Of a stretch of DNA of 64,000 nt, positions 23,112-35,655 are shown one piece after another; positions within the stretch are counted from its first letter, which is position 1, and each line of letters opens with the position of its first letter. Below the pieces are notes generated by a model. It made no database searches, was not told where the DNA came from, and worked only from the letters and a program-made list of their open reading frames with translations. The translations under genes were made by a program, and so were the position numbers. Source of the stretch: Obelidium mucronatum (taxonomy: Eukaryota; Chytridiomycota; Chytridiomycetes; Chytridiales; Chytriomycetaceae). Location: assembly GCA_025765595.1 (NCBI GenBank), contig JAIVFH010000024.1, positions 248,001 through 312,000 on the forward strand, given 5' to 3'.

Positions 23112-25420
23112 TTAAGAGACAGACGTGGAAAGCCAGAAACACGAACCTCTTCCTTTAGACAAGAACCTCAATGCCGAAATTTCCGCCGACGTGCATCCAC
23201 CAAGGAATAAAACAATCGTTGTCTTTTTCTCTTTATCATTCCCTAAAGAAAACGGCATTTAACAAACAGGATGTTGAAAATGCCGGAAAAAAAACTTACT
23301 CATAATGAAATGAGGGTCAGGAAGGGCTTGGTCCAATTCAAAGTGAGGGCCCCCAGGAACACCTTGCAACACGTCCTCTAAACCTTGCCATGTAACCTTT
23401 TTCCCCCTTTCAGAACGATTCGTTGCGGCATTTTTTGCTTGTGAAGATCCCAAATTTAATCCATCCAAGCTCATTGAAACTCGGGGACCCCCGCCTCTGA
23501 CAATTCCAGTGCTCACACCAGCTCCAGGACCACTTGTCGCAAACTTTCCACACCCTGCCGCAGCTTCTACAAGACGAATGCTTACAGGCGCATATCCACT
23601 GTGAACATACGCAACATCCGTTGGATTTTGTTCATCCACGTCCTCCACGATTATACCAAGAGGCTTCCGTAGATTAGCAAACGATGCCTTTGCTGCTGCA
23701 TTACTAGTTGAGCTGGTTGTCCCAACCAACCCACCTCCGGCAGCGGCGGCGGCGGCAGCATTAGCAACTGCAGTCGCCAAAAGTGGAGTCGAATCAAGCG
23801 TGCCCCCAAAGCTTGCATTCAACGTCCCACTGCTGCTGCTCAGCAAACCCACTGCCTCCAAATTCTGGAGGGTCAACAAATGTTGAATTCCATACGTCTG
23901 AACAAACTCTCGCCTCAAAATGTCCCAATTTTTTGGCTTGATCCCACCGCAAACCACCGAGTATAAAGCCATGAATCGCAAAGTTTGCAGGATCGGAGCT
24001 TGTTTGTCAATCATTTCTTCCATGTAATCAAGTTGAAGTGGGCTCTGCGTGCCTGAAATGATATTTTGCTGGATTTCAAGGAACTTATTGAAGTGCACTG
24101 TTTGAATTTGTTTTGTGATGTCTTCAGCCAGGCTCGTGTCTGAACGTTTTGGTAAGTAACTAGTCGAAACAAAATCATCCAAACACCAAGGAGATACTAA
24201 CGCAGCTTGAGATAGGCTTTGTCGCCTTCTAGTCCTCCTAATTTGCCAATAAAATCTTTGATTTGGGAAATGGTTTTGGCATCATGTCGACTGTCAACCT
24301 CTTCTTGTATTTTCCGTGCATGTTGGTTTAACGTAGTACCAACCACTGCGAAATTCAGATCCCGCAATTGGACAAAAAGTTTGTCCATGCTGGGATTTAA
24401 GGACACTTTCTTAGTTTTGGTAGCTTGTGGTGCTGTTTTAGCTTGTTGGGGCGCTGCAGACGATGTCGCAGACTGGGTCGTCGAATTTGTAATCAGTGAT
24501 TCGTTGACCTGAACAAACGCTAGAATATTGTAACGAGATTAGCCTCGGCATAGAGTTTCGAGGTACAGGGGTTTGACTCACTTGTTTTTATGCCAAAAAC
24601 TTCGTCCACTAGACCTTCATACGTCAGCTGCATACAGAGAGGAGTAACGAGATCGACAGTACGGTCCAAAATAATGATGGAATCGATGTCCATTTTCGGA
24701 GGAAACACGCTGAAGGGAGACACCGCAATATCACCAGCGGCATGAGACGAAGCATCCAGCTCTCTGCGCATCCTAAGCATAATGTTGGCGAGAATTTGGG
24801 CATTCGACCCCTTCCCAAGGATCTTTGGAATGATTCCGTGCAGAGCTTGGATTTTCATGAGTGCCTTGGCAGCCGAGTAAAGACACGACGGGTCTCGATG
24901 GAGAAACAAGTCTCTAAAGCAGGCGTCATCAAGTTCAAGCGAAATGCTATCGTCGTCAAGAATGACAGTGTCCATTGCGAGTGCTTTGACAACAACGCAT
25001 TCAGAGACATGAGATTCGGCAAACACGCGTTCACAGACCAGAGACCGTCGCGGTACAACCAGTACATGAACGGGATTAGTCAAGTTGGCTTTCACACTGA
25101 AACTGGTCAGCAAAGGACTTTACATCCACCAAAAGCACACACCTGACGAGCCACTTTACAAGAACAGCAGTGACATCTAGTCTCGAACGCAGAACGACAA
25201 TAACGCGACTTGTGGAACCAATCGCAAGGGAAGAGATGTCATCCAAAGCAATGACTTTCTCAACTCCTGCTGACCTCAGGCCAGCGCCATCGACGGCTAA
25301 CGATAGTACACCAGATAGTTGTGCATCAACGACAAGAGCTCCTTTAGTGTTCTGAGACACGCCACTGGAACGAATCGCGGATAAAAGAGCATTGGAAGTT
25401 TGAGTACGAAGGAGGTCCAT
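23112..25420 (-). CDS. VPS33: Vps33, Sec1/Munc18 subunit of HOPS/CORVET
   Basis: SM protein that promotes SNARE assembly at the vacuole and endosomes. The chosen start is ATG 25420 (MDLLRTQTSNALLSAIR) because it matches the family N-terminus; an upstream in-frame codon would add a hydrophobic stretch. Conserved blocks: GALVVDAQLSGVLSL and VEKVIALDDIS, KMDIDSIIILDRTVDLVTPLCMQLTYEGLVDEVFGI, LNPSMDKLFVQLRDLNF, KQAPILQTLRFMALYSVVCGGI, and a last exon VLFLGGCTSAEISALRFLS ending STSVS with TAA at 23112. An insertion of low-complexity Ala-rich sequence (AAAAAGGGL) sits in the C-terminal third. Several short introns. Strong assignment. Confidence 0.92.
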
Positions 25421-25684
25421 TCTGATTCTGAAATAAAATAGATATATAAACACCAAAAAGTTCGATTTATTCGAGTTTATTCGTATTCTTGCCATTGGTC
25501 GCTATGGGGGAAATGAAAGTTGTCTCTTCAAGGTGGCCGTGTTGCATTGGCTCTTTTTGTTTCATTCTTGGTATTTTGGTTTGGAAACAAATACCTGCTG
25601 AGATAGAAACCAAGGCAGTTTTTGTTTTCAGTGTTCTTGCTATTCATAAGCGAGGTTTTCATTTTTGTTCGTGATTCACAAAAA
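25421..25684. promoter_or_regulatory. Bidirectional promoter region, VPS33 / eIF2B-gamma
   Basis: 264 bp separate two divergent start codons, so both promoters must lie within it. The sequence is AT-rich with T runs; no specific element can be named. Confidence 0.5.
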
Positions 25685-27484
25685 ATGGATTTTGGAGGAC
25701 TCGCAACAACAAGGGAGTTCCAGGTGCACCCTGACGCTTCTTGGATGCGCAATGTACTGTAATTTAATCGAATTCAACTAGGCTGTTATTCTTGCTGGGT
25801 CCGGCGCAAAGTATGTGCCTCAATAAGAAGAAGTGTTTACACTATCGAACAACCAACTCTTTGATTCCAGGCTGTTTCCTCTCATTGACGAGAAATGCCC
25901 AAAGGCCATGTTACCTCTAGCGAACAAACCAATGCTTTTCTACCAACTTGAATGGCTCGAAACTGCCATGATAAACGGTTGGCACTCAAACAACGTCCAC
26001 AATTATTGCAACTCACTCTTCTGCGCGATAGACATCATGATTGTGTGTCAAGAAGAAGCACACAAGAAAATCAACAGTTATATTCACAACGTGTTGAATG
26101 TTTCTGAGCGCTATCCAAATTCAAAAGTCGAAGTGATTAAAGCCAAAGGAAGTGGTTCAGCCTCTGCCGACGCATTAAGACATGTTGCAAATCGAATCAA
26201 GGTTCGAATACTTTAGTCTTTGGTGAAGTGTTTTGACTCGACTTTATCTTAGACCGATTTTATTGTCATGTCCTGTGATACTATCACGAACTACCCACCG
26301 AATAAGTTATTGGATGTTTTCCGTATTCAGTCTCCAACATTTACTGCCCTGTTTCATGAACCTTTGAAGCCTGAAGGCGAAGCTGCTGCCAAAATTAAGG
26401 ACGACGACTTGATCGAATACGTTGGTATTGATCATTCCACATGCCGATTACTCTTTGCTGTTGCTGGCGATGAAATGGATGATGAGCTTCCTGTTCGAAT
26501 GTCGATATTGGACAAGTACGTGGTTTTTAGTCGTGTATCGTTGGCAACTGGCTGAGATTTGAAACGCAGGTTCCCAGTCGTTAATATTCATACGAAACTC
26601 AGAGATGCGCATCTGTACGTGTTTAAACACTGGGTGATCGACTTCCTTGCCAAATCCAAAATTCAGAGCATCAAGGAAGAGCTCATTCCTTTGCTGACGC
26701 ATTTTCAATATTCTGAGAAAGTTCTGAAGCGGGAGGGTGTAGAAAAATGCAAGTGTTAGGATTTAGTGGTACGAACGTCTGCTAACAAAGAGCCATTAGA
26801 CTTGATGGCCCCATCGAACTTTGATCAATTTTATACCTCGCGCCATCAATCAAGCACTGGCGGAGGCTTTGTGAATGCAACACGAAGTGAAAGCATGAAT
26901 AAGTTCTATAAAGGAGAGCTAAAGGAAAGCGAAGTGGACGATCCTTCGACCGATTTCCACAAGCACATTGTTTGCACTGCTTTGGTTGCTAAAGAAGGGT
27001 TCTGTTTCCGTGTGAACAGTGTCCCAAATTACTTGGAAGGATCTCGCACCTTGATCAAAACTATAAATGCAGAAGATCTCGTGCCTCGTTCTGTTGAGAG
27101 GGGTAAAGGTTGCCAGGTGGGAGATTCTCTGGTAGGAGATAGTTGTCGTGTCGGTGAAAAAACCAGCATCAAAAAGTCTGTCATTGGAAATCACTGTGTC
27201 ATTGGCAAGAACGTTAAGATCATTAATTCTGTCTTGATGGATCATACGGTTGTTGAAGACAAGTAAGTTCTTATTCTAAAGACTCTGGCTAATACTTGGC
27301 AAAGAGCGGTTTTGGAAGGAACTGTCGTTTGTTCCAATTCTAAAGTTCTTGAATTGTGCAATTTGAGGGACTGTCAGATCGCTTCGGGAGTAACTCTGGA
27401 GAGAGAAGGTAGGCATAATAATGTTCAAAGTCGTACTTATCGTTGTCTTTAGTCCAAGGAAAGGGTGAAGCATATATCGAATGA
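25685..27484 (+). CDS. GCD1: Translation initiation factor eIF2B subunit gamma
   Basis: Part of the guanine-nucleotide exchange factor for eIF2. Exon 1 (MDFGGLATTREFQ) splices to AVILAGSGAKLFPLIDEKCPKAMLPLANKPMLFYQLEWLE, the nucleotidyltransferase-like fold; next come SKVEVIKAKGSGSASADALR and IVMSCDTITNYPPNKLLDVF. The C-terminal left-handed beta-helix hexapeptides follow (GDSLVGDSCRVGEKTSIKKSVIGNHCVIGKNVKIINSVLMDHTVVED), and the last exon ends GKGEAYIE with TGA at 27482. An in-frame TAG at 26757 separates the two domains. It can be removed by a 30-nt GT-AG intron at 26737-26766, which keeps frame (GAG G|TG GTA), though this would be exceptionally short. Identity certain; that junction is not. 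Confidence 0.92.
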
Positions 27485-27535
27485 GAGTGCCTAAAACGGT
27501 CGGTTTTTGCCACAAAATAAAAGAATATAAAAGAA

Positions 27536-28558
27536 ATGATAGTCTCGGCTGCCATCTTTCCCCACGGGACAATGATCCTCGATTCAACCAAAGCGAATCT
27601 ACCAGAGGGTGCTGCTCTTTTGCATGAAGCGTCCGAGGCAGCAGCTCGGCAGGTGGCGGCAACATCGCCAACTGCGATTGTCCTCATCACCCCGCACAGT
27701 TTCTCTCTCAGTCATTCTGCTGCTGTTTTAATGGGGCCTGAAGCAAAAGGCAACGCGGAGTGGAACGGTCATTGGCAAGAGTTTGAAGCAACAATTAAAG
27801 TTAGCGGCTATTCAGCAGCGCTTGTGGAAAACATGCGGTGCAACGGTCTTTCAGTCGAAGGGTTAACCGCTTTTTCTCGACTTCCGTGCCCACTCAAATG
27901 GGCTGAGGTTGTTCCGTTGCATTTTCTCCTTCCCCAGCTTCCAAACGTGTCATATATCATCATCTCGCCGGCGAAGGGAAAGTCCATTGCGTCGAATCTG
28001 GATGTATGTTAAATATGGGAGAGAATATGGAGTGTCAACTGATCTATTGTTTTCAAGATGGGGGCAGTGTTGTTCAGATTTCTTCATTCCTTCAAGCACG
28101 AACGATTCGCAGTTGTTGTATCGGGTGATCTTTCTCATGTTCATGAAACATCAGTGACGGATCCGATTTATCTTCCTGATCCACAAGGAAGCATAGAACC
28201 GAATGATTCTGTCGCCCGAACTTTTGATAGTTTGATTGCTGACTGGGTTACTGGGGGCGATCGCTCTGTTCTTGTTAAGAGTGCTGCTGGTATCAGAGGA
28301 AAAGCCAAGGCTTGCGGATATGATGGGCTTGTTTGGTTACAGGGTGGGTTTGAAGCTCTACAAACTGTCAAGTTCAAAGGAAACGTTATCGAAAATTTGA
28401 GCCCAACTTATTTTGGGATGATGGTGGCCTTGTTCAAAGTGGAAAAGGCGGAATCAGAGAAACACACCAGTTCGTGGAATCCATTGGTGATCATCTGGTG
28501 TATTTTTGTGGGTTTCCTTCAAAAACGATATGAACGAGCTCGTGACTTGACTTTGTAA
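27536..28558 (+). CDS. LigB-type class III extradiol dioxygenase-like protein
   Basis: Two exons joined phase 0 at a short intron near 28008-28057 (GAT|GTATGT...TCAAG|ATG). Conserved features of the LigB/MEMO-like fold are visible: N-terminal SAAIFPHGTMIL, ITPHSFSLS, the WAEVVPLHFLLPQLPN segment, VVVSGDLSHVHE, and a C-terminal SPTYFGMMVALF. The His residues in FPHG, TPHS and LSHVH are candidate metal ligands (Fe(II) in extradiol dioxygenases). Fungal members have no known substrate; ring cleavage is therefore only a family-level guess. The C-terminus adds a hydrophobic stretch (NPLVIIWCIFVGFL), possibly a tail anchor. It is tandem with the methyltransferase gene starting 76 bp downstream. Confidence 0.78.
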
Positions 28559-28634
28559 AGTAGAATAATAAGTTTTTTTTTCTGTTTTTTTTTTATTTTT
28601 TTATTTTTTATTTTTTTATTTTTATTTTGACTTT

Positions 28635-29823
28635 ATGGATTATATTGCCACACCTTACTCGCTTGATGCCTCTAAGCAACAATGCTGGAAGTGCAAGGGT
28701 TCAGGGTTTAAAAAAGCTCGCAAACCTGTAACTCAATCCAAGTCGCCCGCACTTTCTCAGGCCAAGAAACGTCTGGTTGACATCCCTTGCCCGCTATGTA
28801 CATCAGGAGCTCTTGAAGCTGCACCGCTAAATAACATGACCCGGTCTCTTCCTGATCGAGTTTCGAAAAGGGGTTTTATTCGGCCATTTAGACCACATGA
28901 AGGATGGATTTGTCCTGGCCCAAATGCAGTGACAGACATCCATGACGCTGCAAAACTTCTACAGTATGGTGAGGTAAATAGCGGTAGTATGGGTTCCGAT
29001 GTATGCTTTTAACTTGGTTTCGCAGATGATCACTTCGCTCTGCGGTTCTTGGAGCATTCATCAACTCGTTCAAGGGCATCGATACACGACGGATGACTTA
29101 AGTACAGCCGCTATCGCCATTCAAGAATATACTATGAAAAAAGTACCCCTTCCAAAGAGGCACGTTGACATTGGCTGTGGCCTCGGTTCGGTCCTGTTGT
29201 TTGTTCGATGGAAGTTCCATGAATCATTGGAGACATCTCTCGGAATAGAAGCGCAGCAGAAACATGTAGAATTGGCGAGGAGGTCTGTTTCTGTGAATAT
29301 GGGCAGTGGTAAATCAAATACATCCTCTGTGCGACACGGCGACTTGAGAAGTTTAGCGGAAGGGAATTTGGAATTATTGCCTTTGGATGAGGAAAACTCT
29401 TTTGATTTGGTGACTGGGACTCCCCCATATTTCCCAGTTCCAAATGGAGTGGTACCAACTGTAGAAGGACGAGGAATGTGCTCATTTGAATTAAGGGGGG
29501 GCATAGAAACTTATTGTCTTGCGGCTAAGAGATGCTTGAAAAAGTCTGAGAGTGCTCGGTTTGTGTTTGTTCAAACAGCCATTGAAATCGTACGCAGTGA
29601 GATTGCGATCTGGGATTTAGGAAAAATGAAAATTCTGGAACGAGTTGACTTCTATGGATCAGAAATCAAGAAGAATCCCCTGTTTGTTGTGTTTGTTTGC
29701 TGTTGGGGTGAAGCTCGAGTGGGTTATTCAGTGCGTAAAATTGCAGTTCGAAAGCAAGACGGCTCATATTCAAAAGAGTATCACGACATGCTTGTGTTGG
29801 TGGGAAAACCACCGATTCAATAA
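28635..29823 (+). CDS. SAM-dependent methyltransferase, NPPY-type (TrmN6/YfiC-like)
   Basis: Exon 1 encodes an N-terminal zinc-like pair (CWKCKGSGF and CPLC) and HEGWICPGPNAVT. A 51-nt intron joins YGE to MITSLCGSW. Exon 2 has HRYTTDDLSTAAIA, motif I HVDIGCGLGSVLLFV, a G-(I)-E acidic loop LGIEAQQKHVELARRS, and motif IV as TGTPPYFPV (an NPPY variant with Gly-Thr before PPY), then LRGGIETY. This arrangement is that of bacterial tRNA1(Val) m6A37 methyltransferase TrmN6 and related eukaryotic proteins, so N6-adenine or exocyclic-amine methylation of RNA is likely. The substrate is unknown. About 355 residues, no targeting signal evident. Confidence 0.78.
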
Positions 29824-29849
29824 TTCCAAAATTTCGAGAAAAAAAAAAG

Positions 29850-31235
29850 ATGAACGAACCTATTTACAAGTTCCTTTCCTCTCTTGTACCATCGGAAATC
29901 GCAGCAATGCTAAGCGACCAACGAGCTGTTGCTTTTGCTTTGTCTATTGTGGCGTCGTTGGGGACATTCCTCGGAGGCCTCGTCACTCTTGTCTTGGTGA
30001 AAGGTCTGGGTATGAGGGGCAACGGAACCAGTGGGGTCAGTGGAGCTTTGGTAGGAGTATTACAAGGTGTGCACGGTATGCTGTTGACTGTGAACCACTG
30101 ACATGATAACAGCCTTCTCGGCTGGAGTGATGCTTTACATGACCTTTATGGATCTGATCCCAGAGGCGTCAGCATCACTCGGTGCTCGCGAAACAATGCT
30201 TTACTTTTTCGTTGGAGTTGTTGTATTTGGGGTTATCGAAGCCGTCTTTCTTGATGATCATAACCATGACGTCGATGAACACAGTCACGAACACACCGAA
30301 AACGAGTCGAAAGACGTGAAGTCAAAAAGACAAGTTGATAAAAGAACTCCAAAGAAGAGCGTCGAAACAGTTGATATACATTCTGAAAAGGGAAAGAAGC
30401 AGTTGATGCGAACATCACTAATCACGTTTTGGGCCCTTTTACTGCACAACATGCCTGGTGCGTCAGTCCTCTTTTTCTTTTTCTTATATAACTTTGTGAA
30501 ATCAAGAGGGTCTCGGGGTTTATCTTTCTGCACTGACTGATGTCAGACTTGGTCTGCAACTTGCTGTCGCAATTTGTCTGCACAATATCCCTGAAGGAAT
30601 GGCGGTCGCAATTCCCCTTTACGCGGCTGGTGGAAGTAGTTTATACGTTCTTGGAATGACTCTTGCAAACGGCCTTGGTACTACAATTCTGCCCAATTTT
30701 TATTCTCTAACCGCTTTCTCTCCTTTAAGCTGAACCGATTGGCGTTGTTGTTGGTGTGGCTTTTTTTGGACAATACTTGACTCCCGAAGTCCTGAGTCGT
30801 TGCCTGGCTGCTGTCGGTGGAATTATGTGTTGTATCTCGATTCATGAGCTTCAACCCACAGCCATCAAATATGCCGGTCAAGGTCGAGCCTCTATCAGTT
30901 TGTTCACTGGAATGTTGGTTGTGTTTCTTGCTTTAGAAGCTGTTACAGAATATTTTGGGCATCCTCACAGTCATGGCGGGTCAGAAGTTGGTGGTCACCA
31001 TGGACATTCGCATAGTGGCAAGGGTCACAGCCATTCACAAGACTATACGTCAAAACCAGTACAACAGCCCATTGCTGTGGTTGAACAGGAAATTAAGTGG
31101 GGCGCTGGTTCTGGCCTGAAGATTGAGAAACCAGTTAAATTTGTCAGGAAAGCTGGAAATGATGGGAACTCTAAAGATAACACTGGTGGTCACTCTCATT
31201 CCCCTGGTGGAGGAGGTCACTCTCACTCTCATTAA
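29850..31235 (+). CDS. ZIP family zinc transporter
   Basis: Eight-TM metal importer of the ZIP family. Start ATG 29850, 27 bp after the methyltransferase stop. TM1-2 (VAFALSIVASLGTFLGGLVTLVLV), TM3 AFSAGVMLYMTFMDLIPEA, a His/Asp-rich loop (DDHNHDVDEHSHEHTEN), then TM4 HNMPEGLGVYLSALTD restored by an intron ending ATCAAG. TM5 has the signature LHNIPEGMAVAIPLY with metal-binding His, Asn and Glu, followed by TM6-8. The C-terminus is unusually His/Gly-rich (GGHHGHSHSGKGHSHS and a final HSHSPGGGGHSHSH), a zinc-sensing or chaperoning tail. Nearest groups are yeast Zrt3/GufA-like ZIPs, which release vacuolar zinc; vacuolar location is inference. Confidence 0.9.
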
Positions 31236-31631
31236 GTGATACATTGATTTCTGAGGATAAAATCAACAAATAAATGATCAGCTTTGCACTGTCTTAACTT
31301 AAGAGGAAGAACCAAATAAATTAGATTCTTGAATGCTCCCCAATCCTACCACAAGCAAACAAAACAATTAACATTGGATTGAAGGACATCTCCACCATTC
31401 TATCTAACTTGCAAGTGGCTGAGACCAGGGCTTTGTCACCCGGCATCAAAACATTGTGAAGTCATAGATTGAAAGGAAAGGAGTGCCATTATTAGAGGAT
31501 TACAGTCTGTTTGGCGGTGCTGGTTTCTGCTGTTAGTGCTGTTGCGAAAGTGACCAAACAGATGCTCTGCTTGGAGTGCCCTTAAGTGGAGTGTTTGTGT
31601 TTTGCTGCTGAGCAGATGGGGGCCCTATTGC
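31236..31631. other. Intergenic, no gene seen
   Basis: About 400 bp after the ZIP gene without a credible ORF or RNA gene; it forms the border between the housekeeping block and the mobile-element nest. Confidence 0.6.
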
Positions 31632-31710
31632 CACATGCAGATAATTGCAGGTTGCTTGTTAGCTTGTCATGGTTAGGGAGAGTTGGAGGGAGTTGGAGGC
31701 CAATTCAATT
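31632..31710 (+). repeat. Fragment of dispersed repeat D (terminal part)
   Basis: Begins AATTGCAGGTTGCTTG, then a diverged GTTAGGGAGAG...GGAGGCCAATTC. The same end occurs at 55923 (plus), at about 51036 (inverted) and at about 56352 (inverted), where it reads CAGGTTGCTTGTCAACCTG followed by TCATGTTAAGGGGGAG. Confidence 0.6.
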
Positions 31711-32019
31711 TTTAAAAAAAAAAACACCCCCAAAAATGTTCTAAACGTAGTCACAAACACATCTTCCACACTGCACCTTTGCAACCTTCAAAACATTTTT
31801 TTTTCTCACACAACGTTTTCTAATGTTGTCATTAGTAATAAAGAAGATAGACTTAAGTATTACAGATGCTGAAGTTGAGCCAAGCTGCGCTGGATTGCCA
31901 GCAGCGTTGATTTTCTGTTTCTCCCCCCATCTCTCAGCGTATTCTCTTTCTTTTCTTTTGATGTGTTTCTTTGTTTCCTTGGCTTCAAACAAATAACTCT
32001 GTTGGTCTTGTCAACTGAT

Positions 32020-32530
32020 TAGCCCTTTGCTGTGACTTTCTTCACCAGTGGAGCTGTTCCCATAGTGTTGAAGACCTCAGGATTGCGGGCGTTGGCAAGA
32101 GTGGAAGGGTCACCAATGTTGAGTGACGCATTTTCCTGGATGTTTTCTTTAAACCAGGAAAAATGCCCGTAAACTTGAAAGCAGATCAGATCCATTCAGA
32201 CTTAAACAAGTTTTGAGCTTCCAGAGTAATTGGATCCAGTTCTTCCCCAAGGGATGCAAGGTTACAGATCCGAAAGCTATGTTTCTGTTGGAATAGGCAT
32301 ACAATGGTCTGTTTTAAATTTTGCAAAAATCACCTCATTCACAGGCTGCAAGAAATATGTCGCGTTTGCAGGTAGGACAAAGCCGTTGATGCCAAGCTTG
32401 AAGAGAGTCACGGTCTTGTGGACCCCAAGATTCTCAAACAATAGAACAGGTTTGCAGGGTACTGCAGCCAATAGGACTTGAATTCCCTTTGCTGTAGAAA
32501 TGCCAGGCTGGGTGTTGATAACTGCTGTTG
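32020..32530 (-). pseudogene. Pogo/Tc1-superfamily DDE transposase fragment, decayed
   Basis: The minus strand encodes PCKPVLLFENLGVHKTVT and then NGFVLPANATYFLQPVNE followed by VIFAKFK, matching the second catalytic segment of pogo/CENP-B-type transposases (LLLDNHSSH...LPPHTTHLLQPLD). The catalytic Asp is Glu here (FEN for xDN), and stops follow, so it is dead. Further down, PSTLANARNPEVFNTMGTAPL resembles the family's C-terminal end. It abuts the truncated 3' end of the copia element at about 32570. Confidence 0.6.
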
Positions 32531-32571
32531 CAAATCATTCCTGAAGAGACATGAAACCGGACAAAACCACA

Positions 32572-35500
32572 CTAGGCCCCAACATTACCAAATAGGCTAT
32601 GTAACTCATAGTATTTATTGAGTCTCACTGGAGGCCTTATCAGTTTTCTAATAGCTGCATAGTTGAGGCATCCAACAGCTTCATGGAATAGGGATGGGTT
32701 GTTGAAGAGGGGGTTGGTGTCTGATGTTGGAGTTGGTGAAAATGAGCTTGGCAACAGTTTGGAAATAAAATGTGAAAAATGCCCTGTAAATTGCTCCAAG
32801 ATTTCTTTGATGTATTTTGATTGGTGGATGAAGATTCCGGAGGGCACATGTTCAACTTGTATTCTGATTGTGTAGGTAATTTTTCCTAAGTTTCGCATTT
32901 TGAATACCTTCCGGAGAGAAATCACACCCTCATCGATAAGTGCTTGGTCACCAAAGAAACACAAGTTGTCGACGGTACACCGCCTTGCCATCCACAGTCT
33001 TAAAGAAGACGCACTGGTCCACTTTCGACTGAGTATATCCTGTTTCTTTGAGGTGAGTTGTCAACTTCTTATACCATATACGACCCACTTGTTTTAATCC
33101 ATAAAGTCCTTTTAGGAGTTCACAGACCCTGCCGGTACCATCGGTGTATCCGGGAGGCTGCTTCATGTAGATGGGTTTGTTGATATCACCATACAAGTAT
33201 GCGGTGCTCACCTCGCACATGTGGGTATCCCACCTGTTAATTGCCGTGAGCGCTAAAAGCCATCTGAAAGTTGCAGCGCGCATTACTGGTGAGTGAGTTT
33301 CCGTCCAAATTGTTGTGTATATCCCTGAGTGACTAACCGCGCCTTGAATCTTTCAACTGTTCAACTTGACCTTGTAAACCCATTTGCTGCCAACAATATT
33401 GATGCCGTCAGGAGCTTTGACAAGTCTGTGTTGTCTACGAGCGCGTCAAGTTCGGCCTTCTCTGCTGCAAGCCATTCTTCTTGGAATTGGCTCTTCATGG
33501 CTGCGTTCCGTGTCTTTGGTGATTCAGGAGTCTTTGAGATGGGCGTCAAGGTGAGTGGTACGTCATGAAGTTTATCCTGAATTGTTGCTGATGACCATTC
33601 TTCACCAAACATATGTATCTCTTCTTCGTCAAGCAAAGCAGCGTCGTCGCAAAAAATGTCCGTGATTTGCTGAGTCTCTGAGACATGCGTCGCGGCGCCG
33701 TTGCTGGTTTTGGTACTGCTGGTGGTGGCTGCGGCGGCGGTTGTACCAAAGTACCAAGATCTTGGCTTGTTAAGGTACGCTTCATTGCACGTTTGAGTGG
33801 TTTTGTAGTTTTACTAAGTGTTATTCATATTGTGATTAGTGTATCGTTGTTGATTCGAGCGATTGAGGTAAGAGTAGTGTAGATATAGGTGATCAAGGTA
33901 TGTAAATTGTTTATGTGTTGGGGATCCCGGGAGCAGGCCTTGGCCCTTATTAATTTAATTTTTGTTTGTGTATTGTAGCTTCCCATCAATCCGTTCCCGT
34001 TAAGTCTTACAAGGCGTCCCCCGCAAGTTCCAAACAAAATGAATGGTAAGGAAGGCTTGGGGCTATTGTGTTGTATCTTACATTTTTGTTAAGTGTTGAT
34101 TTGTGTTTTGTAGTTCAAGTCTTGCGGCATTAAGCCTTGAGGACGGAGTGGTGTAGTTGCGGTTGGTGCGCAATGTCTCGGCGTCAAGAGGTTTGTTCTT
34201 GACTTTTTCCATTATGTCAAGATAGTTTTTAACATTTGTATCCACAGTGACGTTGTCTTGATTTGTGACTCTGGTAAACTCAAGACCAAGTTGCGTGGAG
34301 GTAGCGAATGTTGGTTGCGGCCTGAAGATACAATCTTTGAATCAAACCAGGTGAACGCGAGCAGTTTCCAAGTCGAGGACAATGACTTGGGATGGATTCT
34401 TGGATCCAAGGTAAATTCCATGTTGGTTCCATCTTGCTCACAATTTGTGTTGACACAGGAAGATACTTGACAGCACACCAAAAGGGCTGGAAGTGGGACG
34501 TTCGAGGACAAATTCCGGAGCTGGCGTATTCGGGACTATCAATATCGTGGGAGATAACAGGTAAGACGTTGTTGATCTCTGATGCGTGTTCAAATGCGTA
34601 TCCCCAATATTCTAACGGTGCTTTGCATTGATGGCCATTTTGCTCAAGGTTTGAATTGTCCTTTCGGGTCCTCCATCCATTTGGTGCTGTTCTGGTATTT
34701 GGCTCAAATGAGATATTGTTGAGTTCGCAATATTTCATGAATAAGGGAGATCTTCCTAGTTCTCCTGGATCCATTCGCATCTTTTTTGTGGTGAGTTGAT
34801 ATTTTGTTATTGTCTTTTGATGAAGTCGGATAGCCCAGATGCCAGACCTCTTCAAACAATAATCATTCATCACAAGCGCGTATGGATATTTTCCAAGATG
34901 TGGCAGTTTGATTTCGGCAATGTCAAATCCAAGTTGTTCACCAGGTAAATGTTTCTTTGGATCTGACTTAAACGGTTGCTTATTTGTGTGACAACTTTCA
35001 CAGGAGTCACATGGCATTGGCTTAGGCAGAAATTGAATTAGATGCAAGTCGCTGCATGTATCTGAGTCTTGAATCACTGGCATGTCCAAATATACAGTGT
35101 CGAAGCTCATAATCCAGTAAGCCATTTAACATTTGACGCAATGCTCTTTCTAACTGTCCTTTGCTTAATTCTCTTAGACACATATTTTGAAGTTTGGCTG
35201 ATAGTAGCAAATGGAACTGACGCGACTGATTGGATGGAATGGGATGAAGTCCGTTTCTCTTGACGCATTGAAAGAGTGGTTGATGGAGTCCCAAGTCTGA
35301 TGATGGATGGGACTTGAAGATCTTGAGGATTGGAAATGGAGTCGCTGGCAGCGTCTTCAAGATCATGGGTCCCAATTAGGTGAGTTACAATCTTTGGAGT
35401 GAGGCACGCGTCTTTGATTAATAACGCGCATCCATTTTCTAAAATAATGACTGCGCCTCCAGTTCCAGTTATCTGAAGTGGGGTTCCATCTTTGTCAGCA

Positions 35501-35655
35501 GTACCAGATGTTCGGCTACACGGAGTAAAGGAGACAAAATAATCCGTGGTCTTCAAGCAAGTCTTTCGGCAACCTCCATCAATGACAAAGCCAAACTTGG
35601 TGTTTGTTGGTTGAAACTGGTACAGGAGTTTTGGATGTGTTGTTGTATAATGTCC
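32572..35655 (-). mobile_element. Ty1/copia retrotransposon, pol portion (protease, integrase, RT), decayed
   Basis: Read on the minus strand from 35655 downward: an aspartic-protease-like FVIDGGCRKTCL (DGG for DSG), an integrase zinc segment and core (CDSCESCHTNKQPF, GEQLGFDIAEIKLPHLGKY), then the reverse-transcriptase block of copia type: VSTAYLYGDINKPIYMKQPPG and LLKGLYGLKQVGRIWYKKL, and beyond a frameshift VDNLCFFGDQALIDEGVISL, where copia has YVDDL. RNase H and the 3' LTR are missing; the sequence ends against the pogo fragment at about 32570. Stops and frameshifts make it inactive. The 5' half continues at 40989 and 46623, because two DNA elements split it. Confidence 0.82.
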
